Shown here: in pieces, positions 32,343 through 40,380 of the stretch
Numbering within the stretch: the stretch's first letter is position 1
How the letters are laid out: the number at the start of each line of letters is the position of its first letter
Position numbers and translations under genes: made by a program
Assembly (NCBI GenBank): GCA_038731605.1
Contig: JAVYQP010000001.1
Span: 310,001-374,000, forward strand
Length of the DNA: 64,000 nt
Origin: WYZ-LMO2 sp038731605
GTDB taxonomy: Archaea; Halobacteriota; Archaeoglobi; Archaeoglobales; Archaeoglobaceae
Reading direction: 5' to 3'
Notes under the pieces: model-generated
Databases searched by the model: none
What the model saw: only the letters and a program-made list of their open reading frames with translations
What the model was told of the DNA's origin: nothing

Positions 32343-32914
32343 AGCTCTTCAGCCTTCGAAACGTCTTCTCGAGTATTGACGTTGAAGAATGATATCAAGT
32401 GCTTATCAAACTTTCTGAGCTCCTCTGCGGGAATAAAAACTGTTCTAAGCCTCGAAAGCGGATCCAAAATTCTCTTCTCTCCATTTTGAATCGACCTCTC
32501 TATCTCTCCAAGCGCTTTTTCGGAGTAGAAAGCCAAAAGCGTCTCTGCGAACTCGTGCTTTGGAACTAAAGCGTCGCAGTTTAGCTCTTTGCCCTTCTCG
32601 AACAAAAACTCAACGACCCTTTTTTTAACGAACGGCATGTCTATTGCGACAACCACCGTATCGCCGTTGTGCTTGATCGCACTGTGAATTCCAGCGATTG
32701 CCCCAAAGTTCCGATAGAAGTCGCAAACGAACTTAGCCTTGAACTCCTTCGCATACCTTTTGGCTTGTGCTTCGTCTCTGCAAACTATGATCGGATCGAA
32801 TTCGGAGAACTTCTCAACAGCTATCTCGATCAATCTTTTACCGCAAATCCTGAGCTCGGACTTTTCAATGCCAACTCTCCTGCCAACACCGCCTATCAGT
32901 ATTGCGAGTTTCAC
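32312..32914 (-). CDS. mobA: molybdenum cofactor guanylyltransferase
   Basis: A 200-residue nucleotidyltransferase that adds GMP to molybdopterin. ILIGGVGRRVGIEKSEL is the MobA version of the GTP loop, and VVAIDMPFVKK the metal-binding aspartate. AIAGIHSAI and DALVPKHEFAETLLAFY complete the pattern. It is the first gene of the mobA-moaA pair and is divergent from mfnA, with 45 bases between starts. Confidence 0.85.
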   Translation of the reverse strand: MKLAILIGGVGRRVGIEKSELRICGKRLIEIAVEKFSEFDPIIVCRDEAQAKRYAKEFKAKFVCDFYRNFGAIAGIHSAIKHNGDTVVVAIDMPFVKKRVVEFLFEKGKELNCDALVPKHEFAETLLAFYSEKALGEIERSIQNGEKRILDPLSRLRTVFIPAEELRKFDKHLISFFNVNTREDVSKAEELCSKIYTEEL

Positions 32915-32959
32915 ACACGGATTAGTTATCTATTTATTACCTTTTTCCCACGCATCGCA

Positions 32960-34057
32960 ATGGACGTGATCGAGGAGCTCAAGCGCTATAGGGAAATGGA
33001 CATCCCATACTCGAGGGTCTTGAGCTCGATGTGCACGGTTCCGCACGAGCTCGCAGTCAAGGCTCACGAGCTTTTTATAAACACGAACCTCGGTGACCCG
33101 GGAATATTCCCCGGAACAGTGGAGCTCGAGAAGAAGCTAATAGAGCTCATCGGCGATCTTTTGCACTGCAAGACGCCTTTTGGTTACATCTGCTCTGGTG
33201 GCACGGAAGCGAACATCCAAGGGATAAGGAGCGCAAGGAATGTGAAGGCAAAGAAGGAGCCGAACATAGTGATCCCGAAGACTGCGCACTTCTCCTTCGA
33301 AAAGATCTGCGACATTCTAAGAGTAGAGGTCAGAAGGGCTGAAGTCGACGAAAACTACAAAGTCGAGGTTTCCGAGGTTGAAAGGCTAATCGACGAAAAC
33401 ACGGTGGCGATTGTCGGCATCGCCGGCACTACTGAGCTCGGGCAAATTGATCCGATAGTTGAGCTCTCAAAGCTTGCTGAAGAAAAAGACATTCCGATGC
33501 ACGTTGACGCAGCGTTTGGCGGGCTTGTGATCCCATTCATGGACGATCCATACCCCTTCGACTTCGTCAACGATGCGGTGACTTCGATAACGATCGACCC
33601 GCACAAGATGGGGATGGCGACGATCCCAGCGGGGGGCATAATTTTTAGGGAGGAGAAATTCCTTCGTGCTCTCGAAGTTGAGACGCCGTATTTGACTTCG
33701 AAGGCGCAGTTCACGCTCACAGGAACTCGCCCGGGAACTGGGGTTGCGTCTGCGTATGCGGTGCTTAAAACGCTTGGCTACAAAGGCATGAAGGCAATCG
33801 TAGACAAATGCTTGAAGAACACGAGAGTTCTTTTGGAAGAAGTCTCTTCTCTTGGCTTTGAGCCTGTGATCGAGCCAGTTATGAACGTCGTAGCCTTTAA
33901 AACTGAGAGAGCGGAGGAGATAAAGTCTGAACTCTACCGCAGAAGGTGGGTGATATCTACGATAAGGAATCCGAGGGCGATTAGATTTGTCGTGATGCCA
34001 CACGTGACAGAAGAGGTTATTAAAGAGTTCATGAGCGAACTTAGGAGGGTGGTGTGA
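32960..34057 (+). CDS. mfnA: L-tyrosine/L-aspartate decarboxylase
   Basis: PLP-dependent group II decarboxylase of 365 residues. In archaea it makes tyramine for methanofuran, or beta-alanine for coenzyme A. CSGGTEANIQGIRSARN, the H in PKTAHFSFEK, HVDAAFGGLVIPF and the PLP lysine in TIDPHKMGMATIPAGG are all present. The ATG at 32960 opens the conserved MDVIEELKRYREMDIPYSRV; the longer open frame upstream is antisense to mobA. The stop overlaps the next small gene's ATG as TGATG. Confidence 0.9.
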   Translation: MDVIEELKRYREMDIPYSRVLSSMCTVPHELAVKAHELFINTNLGDPGIFPGTVELEKKLIELIGDLLHCKTPFGYICSGGTEANIQGIRSARNVKAKKEPNIVIPKTAHFSFEKICDILRVEVRRAEVDENYKVEVSEVERLIDENTVAIVGIAGTTELGQIDPIVELSKLAEEKDIPMHVDAAFGGLVIPFMDDPYPFDFVNDAVTSITIDPHKMGMATIPAGGIIFREEKFLRALEVETPYLTSKAQFTLTGTRPGTGVASAYAVLKTLGYKGMKAIVDKCLKNTRVLLEEVSSLGFEPVIEPVMNVVAFKTERAEEIKSELYRRRWVISTIRNPRAIRFVVMPHVTEEVIKEFMSELRRVV

Positions 34058-34206
34058 TGGAGGTTCGCTTGGCAGTTGACGGCGTTGAGATCGAGTTGAA
34101 CCCGTTTGTAACGAAGATGATCGCAAGGATCGTTGAGGCGATGGCTACTTCGCTAAAGGGAGTGGGCGAAGATTGGAAACGCATCGAATTAGAAGTGGTT
34201 CGATGA
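34057..34206 (+). CDS. small conserved-looking protein between mfnA and hisC (49 residues)
   Basis: An open frame from ATG 34057 (overlapping the mfnA stop as TGATG) to TGA 34204-34206 (overlapping the hisC ATG as ATGA). The product starts MEVRLAVDGVEIELNPFV, then a helix TKMIARIVEAMATSLKG and ends KRIELEVVR. Having exact stop-start overlaps at both ends is strong evidence for a real translated gene. I do not recognise the family; the beta-alpha-beta look suggests a compact domain. Confidence 0.7.
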   Translation: MEVRLAVDGVEIELNPFVTKMIARIVEAMATSLKGVGEDWKRIELEVVR

Positions 34207-35228
34207 GGAAGTGCGCAATCTTCGAAGAATACGTTGCCGGAAAAAGCGTGGAGGAAGTTAAGGAGGAGCTTGGGCTTGAAAAAGTTGTGAAGCTCGCTTC
34301 AAATGAGAATCCATACGGACCAAGTCCGAGGGTTTTTGAAGTTCTTAGAAGCTTTTCCGATCTACATCGGTATCCTAATCCCGAATACAGGGCTTTGAGG
34401 GAGAAGCTGGGTGAATACACAAACTGGGAAGCGCAGAGGATCGTTGTTGGCGCAGGCATCGATGGAATCCTTGAAACGATCTTCAAAATTTTGATCGATG
34501 AGGGCGATGAAGTTGTTATCCCGATGCCGACTTTTCAATACTACAGAATCCTCGCAAGACTTCACTGCGCAAGGGATGTGATCGTTGAGAGAGACGAGAA
34601 CTTCCAGATAAGCGATGGAATCTTTGAAAAGCTAAACGAGAGAACGAAGCTCGTCATAATTCCATTTCCAAACAACCCAACGGGAAACGTGGAAGATTTG
34701 AAGTTGGTTGAAGAGATCGTTGAATCTACGAAGGCGATCGTCTTCGTCGATGAAGCCTACGTCGAATTCGCAGATTCAAAGCTCGAGATCGATGCGGACA
34801 ACTTGATCGTTGCAAGAACAATGTCTAAAGCCTTTGCTTTGGCGAATCTTCGGATTGGTTATGCAAGACTTCCAAAATGGCTTCTCGGCTATTACAGATC
34901 CGCTTCAACTCCTTTCCCGATCTCGAGTCTTGCGGAAAAATGTGCGATCACAGCGTTGGAAGACTTGGAGTGGATGAGGAGTTGCGTTGAGAAAATAAAG
35001 AAGGAGAGGGAGAGAGTATACGAGGAGCTCAGGAAACTCGTGAAGGTTTATCCATCGCAGGCGAACTTCGTGTTCTTCAAGTCTAAGAGTGGGCTTGCGG
35101 AGAGCTTGTTGAGGAAAGGGGTCATAATCCGAGACTGCAAGAACTTTGGCATTGATGGCTATAGGGTTACCATAGGAAAGCCCGAGGAGAACGACTTCTT
35201 TTTGGAGAAGCTCAGAGAAGTTTTATGA
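34203..35228 (+). CDS. hisC: histidinol-phosphate aminotransferase
   Basis: PLP enzyme of histidine synthesis, converting imidazole acetol phosphate to L-histidinol phosphate. YVAGKSVEEVKEELG, LASNENPYGPSPRV, PFPNNPTGN, VDEAYVEF and the PLP lysine in ARTMSKAFALANLRIGYA are present. I choose ATG 34203, which overlaps the preceding stop as ATGA and puts GKS at the spacing I recall for archaeal HisC; a TTG at 34173 would add ten residues. It overlaps the next gene as ATGA. Confidence 0.92.
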   Translation: MRKCAIFEEYVAGKSVEEVKEELGLEKVVKLASNENPYGPSPRVFEVLRSFSDLHRYPNPEYRALREKLGEYTNWEAQRIVVGAGIDGILETIFKILIDEGDEVVIPMPTFQYYRILARLHCARDVIVERDENFQISDGIFEKLNERTKLVIIPFPNNPTGNVEDLKLVEEIVESTKAIVFVDEAYVEFADSKLEIDADNLIVARTMSKAFALANLRIGYARLPKWLLGYYRSASTPFPISSLAEKCAITALEDLEWMRSCVEKIKKERERVYEELRKLVKVYPSQANFVFFKSKSGLAESLLRKGVIIRDCKNFGIDGYRVTIGKPEENDFFLEKLREVL

Positions 35229-35746
35229 TCGCTTTGACTGGAACTCCTGGTTGCGGAAAGACAACGGTTGCTGAAGAGCTTAAAAGAAGGGGATACAGGG
35301 TTATCTCGGTGAAAGAGTTCGCCGAGATGCACGGATGCGCCAAGAGGAAAGGAGATGAGGTGATCGTTGACGTTGAAAGGCTTTCAAAGCACAGGTTCGA
35401 TGGAATCGTCGAAGGTCATCTTTCGCATCTCCTAAAGCCGGAGATCGCAATAGTTCTGCGTTGCAACCCGTTGGTCATAAAGAAGAGGCTTTTGCAACGT
35501 GGATGGAGCTATGAGAAGGTGATGGAGAACGTTGAAGCCGAGCTCATAGATCTAATCCTCGTGGAAGCCCTTGAGAACTGTGAAGAGGTTTACGAGATCG
35601 ACGCAACGGATATGGCGATCGAAGAAATTGCGGATGCGATAGAAAGGATTATCAAGTTCAGGGAAGGTTATGAGCCTGGGAAGATTGATTGGATTTCTAA
35701 GCTCGGGGATAAGATTGGAGAAGTGACGAGGTATGGAGGGCTTTAA
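35225..35746 (+). CDS. AK6/Fap7-type adenylate kinase
   Basis: A 173-residue P-loop kinase. LTGTPGCGKTTVAEEL is the Walker A motif and DGIVEGHLSHLL the AMP-site/Walker B-like region; RCNPLVIKKRLLQRGW is the lid. This architecture defines AK6/Fap7, a dual nucleotide kinase and ribosome-maturation ATPase in eukaryotes and archaea. It is translationally coupled to hisC upstream and ahcY downstream (14-base overlap). Confidence 0.85.
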   Translation: MIALTGTPGCGKTTVAEELKRRGYRVISVKEFAEMHGCAKRKGDEVIVDVERLSKHRFDGIVEGHLSHLLKPEIAIVLRCNPLVIKKRLLQRGWSYEKVMENVEAELIDLILVEALENCEEVYEIDATDMAIEEIADAIERIIKFREGYEPGKIDWISKLGDKIGEVTRYGGL

Positions 35747-36938
35747 CAAAATTTCTTGGGCTGAAAAGCACATGAAGGTGCTCGCCAAGATCAGGGAAGA
35801 GATGGAAAAAGAAAAGCCGTTGGAGGGGCTGAAGATCGGGATGGCTTTACACGTGGAAGCGAAGACTGCGGTGCTTGTTAAAACGCTCATCTCCGCAGGC
35901 GCAGAGGTTGCGATAACCGCTTGCAACCCAATGAGCACGCAAGACGACGTTGCAGAGGCGTTGCGAAGCCTTGGGATAAAGTGCTACGCAAAACGTGGAA
36001 TGTGCGTTGAGGAATACTACACCGCAATTCAGAAGGTCGCAGACTTCAAGCCCGACATCGTCATCGACGATGGCGCAGATCTGATCTTCGAGCTCCACAG
36101 AAGAAAACAAAGGGTAAAAGGGGCGAGCGAGGAGACAACAACAGGAGTGCTTCGATTGAAGGCGATGGAGAGAGAAGGTGTCTTGGCTTTTCCCGTCATA
36201 GCGGTGAACGACGCCTTGACGAAGTTCATGTTCGACAACCGCTACGGCACTGGACAATCAACGGTCGACGGCATAATGAGGGCGACGAACATGCTCATCG
36301 CTGGGAAAAGAGTCGTCGTCGCTGGTTACGGGTGGTGCGGTCGTGGGGTTGCGATGCGTTGCAGGGGGATGGGGGCGAAAGTCATAGTTACGGAAGTCGA
36401 CGAAATCCGTGCTCTCGAAGCGATAATGGACGGCTTTGAAGTCATGCCGATGCACAAAGCCTGCGAAATCGGCGACATCTTCATAACCACAACCGGCAAC
36501 AGGGACGTGATAAGGGAGGAGCACATGTTAAGGATGAAGGATGGAGCAATCTTAGCCAACGCTGGGCACTTCAACGTTGAAATCGACGTTTCGGCTTTGG
36601 AAAGGATTGCGAAGAGCGTTAGGGAAATAAGGAGGAACGTGAAGGAGTTCGATCTTGGCGACAAAAAGCTCTATCTGCTCGCAGAGGGTAGGCTTGTGAA
36701 CCTCGTCGCTGGCGATGGGCACCCGATTGAGGTGATGGACATGAGCTTCTCGAATCAAGCTTTGGCGGTTCGCTACATCGCTGAAAATTGGCAAAAGCTC
36801 GAGAACAAAGTTTACAGAATGCCGGAAGAGCTCGACAGAAAAGTCGCAAAGCTCAAGCTCGAAACGCTTGGCGTTGAGATAGATAGGCTTACTGAAGCTC
36901 AAATTCGCTACCTCAGCGACTGGAGATGTGGAACATGA
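35733..36938 (+). CDS. ahcY: S-adenosylhomocysteine hydrolase (or S-inosylhomocysteine hydrolase)
   Basis: Recycles the by-product of SAM-dependent methylation using tightly bound NAD. ALHVEAKTAVLV, CNPMSTQDDVAEAL, DDGADLI, NDALTKFMFDNRYGTGQS and the NAD loop VVAGYGWCGRGVAMR are all visible. The protein ends YLSDWRCGT without the lysine/tyrosine C-terminal extension of eukaryotic enzymes, as in archaeal and Thermotoga forms. Some archaeal members act on S-inosylhomocysteine after a deaminase step (family knowledge); the window does not decide. Confidence 0.93.
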   Translation: MEGFNKISWAEKHMKVLAKIREEMEKEKPLEGLKIGMALHVEAKTAVLVKTLISAGAEVAITACNPMSTQDDVAEALRSLGIKCYAKRGMCVEEYYTAIQKVADFKPDIVIDDGADLIFELHRRKQRVKGASEETTTGVLRLKAMEREGVLAFPVIAVNDALTKFMFDNRYGTGQSTVDGIMRATNMLIAGKRVVVAGYGWCGRGVAMRCRGMGAKVIVTEVDEIRALEAIMDGFEVMPMHKACEIGDIFITTTGNRDVIREEHMLRMKDGAILANAGHFNVEIDVSALERIAKSVREIRRNVKEFDLGDKKLYLLAEGRLVNLVAGDGHPIEVMDMSFSNQALAVRYIAENWQKLENKVYRMPEELDRKVAKLKLETLGVEIDRLTEAQIRYLSDWRCGT

Positions 36939-37342
36939 TGTGGAGCTATAGGGCGATCAAGAATCCAGTGGCGAAGAAGAAGTGGCTCTCTTTTGTCTCC
37001 ATACTCGTGCTTATCGGCTTTCTCTACTCACTCTATCGCATTCTGCTTGGAGAAAACGTGATCAGAGTTCTGCTGATCTTCACACTCTTCTCGCTCTTCA
37101 TATTCCTCTACGCAATAATCTCGCTTGGAAAGCCGAGGTTTTACCTGATGGACGATGAAATGGTGATCTACAAGCCCTTCAAAACAAAGCTTAGCGAAGT
37201 TCAAGGTTTTGAGGTCGATGAGAAGAACTTGAGGATAAGACTGAAGAAGCGTGGCTTTGGTGTGAAAACGCTTTACTTTGAGAAGATGGAAGATCTAAGA
37301 AACGCAGAGCGCTGGCTGAAGAAGAAGCTCGGGAGCCAATAA
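36935..37342 (+). CDS. membrane protein with PH-like domain
   Basis: A protein of about 135 residues with two hydrophobic helices (roughly 15-35 and 45-68) followed by a soluble domain: PRFYLMDDEMVIYKPF, EVQGFEVDEKNLRIRLK and MEDLRNAERWL, a pattern seen in bacterial PH-like and DUF-type domains. The ATG at 36935 overlaps the ahcY stop as ATGA; an alternative ATG nine bases upstream exists. Function unknown. It sits between ahcY and a KaiC-like gene. Confidence 0.7.
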   Translation: MMWSYRAIKNPVAKKKWLSFVSILVLIGFLYSLYRILLGENVIRVLLIFTLFSLFIFLYAIISLGKPRFYLMDDEMVIYKPFKTKLSEVQGFEVDEKNLRIRLKKRGFGVKTLYFEKMEDLRNAERWLKKKLGSQ

Positions 37343-37373
37343 GCTTATATTCTTCTCCGTTATTTAAAAAATT

Positions 37374-38096
37374 ATGCGACTGAAAACCGGGATACCTGGG
37401 ATGGACGAAATCCTCAACGGCGGGATTCCGGAGAGGAACGTCGTCCTTCTCAGCGGAGGTCCGGGGACTGGGAAGACGATATTCGGACAGCAGTTTTTAT
37501 GGTATGGTCTCCAGAACAACGAGCCAGGAGTTTACGTAGCCTTGGAAGAACATCCAGTCCAGATTCGCCAGAACATGTCTTCTTTTGGTTGGAACGTGAA
37601 GGTTTTTGAGGAGGAAAACAAGTTTGCATTGATAGATGCGTTCACCGCTGGCATAGGGAGATCGAAAGAGTTCGAGAAATACGTTTTGCAAGACTTGAAC
37701 GACATAAGGGAGCTCATAGATGTCCTAAGGCAGGCGATAAGGGACTTAAACGCAAAAAGAGTCGTCGTGGATTCGGTAACGACGCTATACATCAACAAAC
37801 CCGCTTCTGCGAGGAGCATAATTCTACAGCTGAAGAGGTTCTTGGCTGGAATGGGGTGCACTTCGATCTTCGTTAGCCAGATCAGCGCCGGAGAACATGG
37901 CTTCGGCGGTCCGGGAGTTGAGCATGGAGTTGACGGAATAATAAAGCTCGACTTGGACGAGATCGATGGAGAGCTCAAGAGATCCGTGGTCGTGTGGAAG
38001 ATGCGGGGCACGAGCCATTCGATGAAGAGGCACCTATTCGAGATAACTTCGAAGGGCATCGTTGTTTATCCGGAAAAGATACTCAAGCTGAGGTGA
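37374..38096 (+). CDS. KaiC-like RecA-superfamily ATPase
   Basis: A 240-residue single-domain KaiC-family ATPase, common in archaea. LKTGIPGMDEILNGGIPERN leads into Walker A GGPGTGKT; VYVALEEHP holds the catalytic glutamate pair and RVVVDSVTTLY is Walker B. There is a single domain, unlike circadian KaiC, which has two. The next gene, four bases on, encodes an HTH protein with a coiled coil; the pair probably acts together in signalling. A TATA-like block precedes the start. Confidence 0.85.
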   Translation: MRLKTGIPGMDEILNGGIPERNVVLLSGGPGTGKTIFGQQFLWYGLQNNEPGVYVALEEHPVQIRQNMSSFGWNVKVFEEENKFALIDAFTAGIGRSKEFEKYVLQDLNDIRELIDVLRQAIRDLNAKRVVVDSVTTLYINKPASARSIILQLKRFLAGMGCTSIFVSQISAGEHGFGGPGVEHGVDGIIKLDLDEIDGELKRSVVVWKMRGTSHSMKRHLFEITSKGIVVYPEKILKLR

Positions 38097-38100
38097 GAAA

Positions 38101-38613
38101 ATGGACGAAATTCCTCTTGCCCCAATGGGGCGTGAAGACATCCACAAGCTCGAGAGCACACTTCTCTTCGCAACCCTCTTCAGACCAGAAGTCCTGAGGA
38201 TCATAAGGGATCCAACGGAGAGGCTGACTTGGGTCGACAGCTTAGCGGTCGCTGCGGGGGCGATTGCGAGGGAGAAAGCGAGGATGAGCGTGAGCGAGAT
38301 AGCAAAAGAACTCGGTAGGACTGAGCAGAGCATAAGAAAGCACTTGAAAGGAGAGAGCAAGGCTGGACAGCTCGTGAGAGAGACGTTCGAGCTGTTAAAG
38401 CAGGGGAAGCTTAACGAAATCATGGGCTTTCTTGAGACGATTGAGGAAAGCCATAAGCTCAAAGAGGAGCTTGAGAAGTTGAAGGCAGAGAAGCTTGAGC
38501 TCGAGAAGAAGATTGCGGAGCTGAACAAATTGAAGCTTGAACTTGAAGAAGTTCAGAAGAGGGTTGCGAAGCTAAGAGAAGATCTCGAAACTCTACTGAG
38601 TGCCAAGGTTTAA
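38101..38613 (+). CDS. HTH regulator with C-terminal coiled coil, KaiC partner
   Basis: A 170-residue protein. The middle, REKARMSVSEIAKELGRTEQ followed by SIRKHLKGES, is a helix-turn-helix. Residues about 118-168 form an uninterrupted heptad-rich coiled coil (KLKEELEKLKAEKLELEKK type). The N-terminal segment REDIHKLESTLLFATLF resembles a domain seen repeatedly in proteins encoded next to archaeal KaiC-like ATPases. A DNA-binding partner regulated by the ATPase is a reasonable inference, unproven. Confidence 0.7.
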   Translation: MDEIPLAPMGREDIHKLESTLLFATLFRPEVLRIIRDPTERLTWVDSLAVAAGAIAREKARMSVSEIAKELGRTEQSIRKHLKGESKAGQLVRETFELLKQGKLNEIMGFLETIEESHKLKEELEKLKAEKLELEKKIAELNKLKLELEEVQKRVAKLREDLETLLSAKV

Positions 38614-38657
38614 ACTTTGGGGCAAAACCTTATTAAGTCGAAGGGAAAAGGCGGGAC

Positions 38658-38891
38658 ATGGTTTCGAAGGAAAGGGTCGTCGAAGTCGTTGAAAAGGAAA
38701 TAAAGCCAATGCTTATGGCAGAAGGCGGGAGCATAGAAGTAGTTGATGTTGATGAAAAAAGCGGGACTGTGCAAGTTCGCCTTCTTGGCGCTTGTGGAAC
38801 TTGCCCAATGTCGATGATCACGCTCACAGCTTTTGTCGAGCGAGTCCTAAGGGCAAGGATACCAGAGGTAAGGAAAGTAGTTCCCGTATGA
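38658..38891 (+). CDS. NifU C-terminal-type Fe-S scaffold protein
   Basis: A 77-residue Nfu domain. The cluster-binding pair is in GACGTCPMSMITL (CxxC), within the standard VxxRLLGACxxCPxS context, and EGGSIEVVDVD is the conserved strand. It probably carries a labile 4Fe-4S cluster for delivery to apo-proteins, consistent with the many Fe-S enzymes in this window. Its stop overlaps the next ATG as ATGA. Confidence 0.9.
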   Translation: MVSKERVVEVVEKEIKPMLMAEGGSIEVVDVDEKSGTVQVRLLGACGTCPMSMITLTAFVERVLRARIPEVRKVVPV

Positions 38892-39304
38892 TATACTTGC
38901 TGGAACCGCTGAAGAAAGTCGTCATCGAAGATCTCAGTTACCCTGGGGAAGAGATCAGCAACAAACGCTTCGGCGGTTTTTGCGAGTGCGGGGGAAAAAT
39001 GTTTCAGAAGCTCTGGGTCAAGCTCGAGAACACGAGGATAATGATCTCTGAGTGCGAAAAATGCTGGAAAAACAGTGCCTACTTCTTCAACCTCACGAAG
39101 TTCCTTCGGAAGGAAGAAGTGCACGTCGTAGAAAAAAATGCGGTTAAGGAGTTTTTGAAAAACTACCTAAGCGATTTGGAGCTCGACGCTCTGATTGCAA
39201 AGGCAAAGGACAAGGTTTACAAACCCGCAGACCTCTCGAGAGCGAAGAAGAAATTGAACGAGATGAACTTTTCCCTCGAAGAAGTCTTATCGGTCTTGAA
39301 ATGA
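38888..39304 (+). CDS. hypothetical zinc-ribbon-like protein
   Basis: A 138-residue protein with two cysteine pairs, CECGG and CEKCW, about 35 residues apart, typical of a small zinc site. The remainder is charged and helical (VEKNAVKEFLKNYLSDLEL, KKKLNEMNFSLEEVLSVL). I do not recognise the family. Both ends overlap neighbours as ATGA, showing coupling to the NifU-like and VIT1-like genes. Confidence 0.7.
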   Translation: MIYLLEPLKKVVIEDLSYPGEEISNKRFGGFCECGGKMFQKLWVKLENTRIMISECEKCWKNSAYFFNLTKFLRKEEVHVVEKNAVKEFLKNYLSDLELDALIAKAKDKVYKPADLSRAKKKLNEMNFSLEEVLSVLK

Positions 39305-39876
39305 TTCCAAGGGACTTCAAAACTTACTTCGAGATCACCGACGTTTCCGCTGTTTCCCGCAGATACTTCGTCATCGGGTTCTTCGATGGGCTAATAACGA
39401 TCGCCGGACTCATAATCGGTGCATTCATCTCTGGAGAGAACGACTCGAAACTTATTCTCACCGTCGGCTTCGCAACTGCGCTTGCACTTGGGATTTCGAG
39501 CATGTGGGGGGCTTTCGAGATCGAAAGAATTGAGCAAAAGGTGGAAAAAAGGAGAAGGGAAAAATACATGTTATCGAAGCTCGAAGACAGTATAATCGAG
39601 GATGCACATAGATTTGCAACTTTGTTCACATCTTTTATCCACGGAATATCCCCAATTCTTGGGGCGATCGTGCTTATAATCCCATACGCCTTTCTTTCTC
39701 CGCTCGAAGCGTTCGAAGTTGCGATTGTGGTTTGTTGCTTCAGTTTTTTCATCCTCGGAGTTGTCATCGGAAAAATGGGGGAAGAGAATGCGATTTTGAA
39801 CGGGCTGAGAATGCTCGTCTTTGGGATAGTGGTCATGCTCGTTGTTTTGATCTTAAACCCAGGGCACGTGATATGA
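39301..39876 (+). CDS. VIT1/CCC1-family metal transporter-like membrane protein
   Basis: A 191-residue protein with about five membrane helices. FVIGFFDGLITIAGLIIGAF matches the first helix of VIT1/CCC1 iron/manganese transporters, including the conserved FDG. A cytosolic charged segment KRRREKYMLSKLEDSIIED follows the second helix, the position of the metal-binding domain in relatives, though shorter. It could move Fe or Mn; its link to the Fe-S scaffold gene upstream fits iron handling. Confidence 0.78.
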   Translation: MIPRDFKTYFEITDVSAVSRRYFVIGFFDGLITIAGLIIGAFISGENDSKLILTVGFATALALGISSMWGAFEIERIEQKVEKRRREKYMLSKLEDSIIEDAHRFATLFTSFIHGISPILGAIVLIIPYAFLSPLEAFEVAIVVCCFSFFILGVVIGKMGEENAILNGLRMLVFGIVVMLVVLILNPGHVI

Positions 39877-39903
39877 TTTTTAAACTCTGAGCGAACAGGC
39901 GCT

Positions 39904-40380
39904 ATGGGCAGGGCTTGGAAGTTTGGCGACGACATTGACACCGATGTCATAATTCCCGGGAAGTATCTCATTTACAACGAGGCAGAAGAGCTTGCGAAGC
40001 ATGCGTTTGAAAATCTAAGACCTGAATTTGCTAAAAACGTTAAAAGGGGCGACTTCGTCGTTGCTGGCAGAAACTTCGGTTGCGGAAGCAGTAGAGAGCA
40101 CGCAGTATTAGCCTTGAAAGGAGCTGGAATCTCGGCGGTGATTGCGAAGTCCTTTGCAAGGATCTTTTTCAGAAATGCGATAAACACTGGGCTCATGGTT
40201 GTTGAATGCGCAGAGACTGATAAAATCGAGGATGGCGACGAGATCGAAGTAGATTACAGCTCGGGAGAAATAAGGAATCTTACGAAGGGGGAAAAGTATA
40301 AGATAAACCCGATTCCAGAGTTTTTGCTTGAAATCGCAAGCGTTGGGCTGATAGCTTACTGCAGGAGGATGTTGAAATGA
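39904..40380 (+). CDS. leuD: 3-isopropylmalate dehydratase small subunit
   Basis: A 158-residue aconitase-superfamily swivel subunit. DIDTDVIIPGKYLIYN leads the protein; the YLIY loop is like isopropylmalate isomerase rather than the YLRT loop of homoaconitase (family knowledge). GRNFGCGSSREHAVLALK is the substrate-binding block. The matching large subunit is not in the window. It overlaps leuB as ATGA, so leucine synthesis is the most likely role, with citramalate-type isomerisation also possible. Confidence 0.88.
   Translation: MGRAWKFGDDIDTDVIIPGKYLIYNEAEELAKHAFENLRPEFAKNVKRGDFVVAGRNFGCGSSREHAVLALKGAGISAVIAKSFARIFFRNAINTGLMVVECAETDKIEDGDEIEVDYSSGEIRNLTKGEKYKINPIPEFLLEIASVGLIAYCRRMLK

Noticed and set aside
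32669..32959. N-terminal extension of mfnA into mobA
   Set aside because: The extra 97 residues are antisense to mobA and absent from the decarboxylase family; the ATG at 32960 opens the conserved region.
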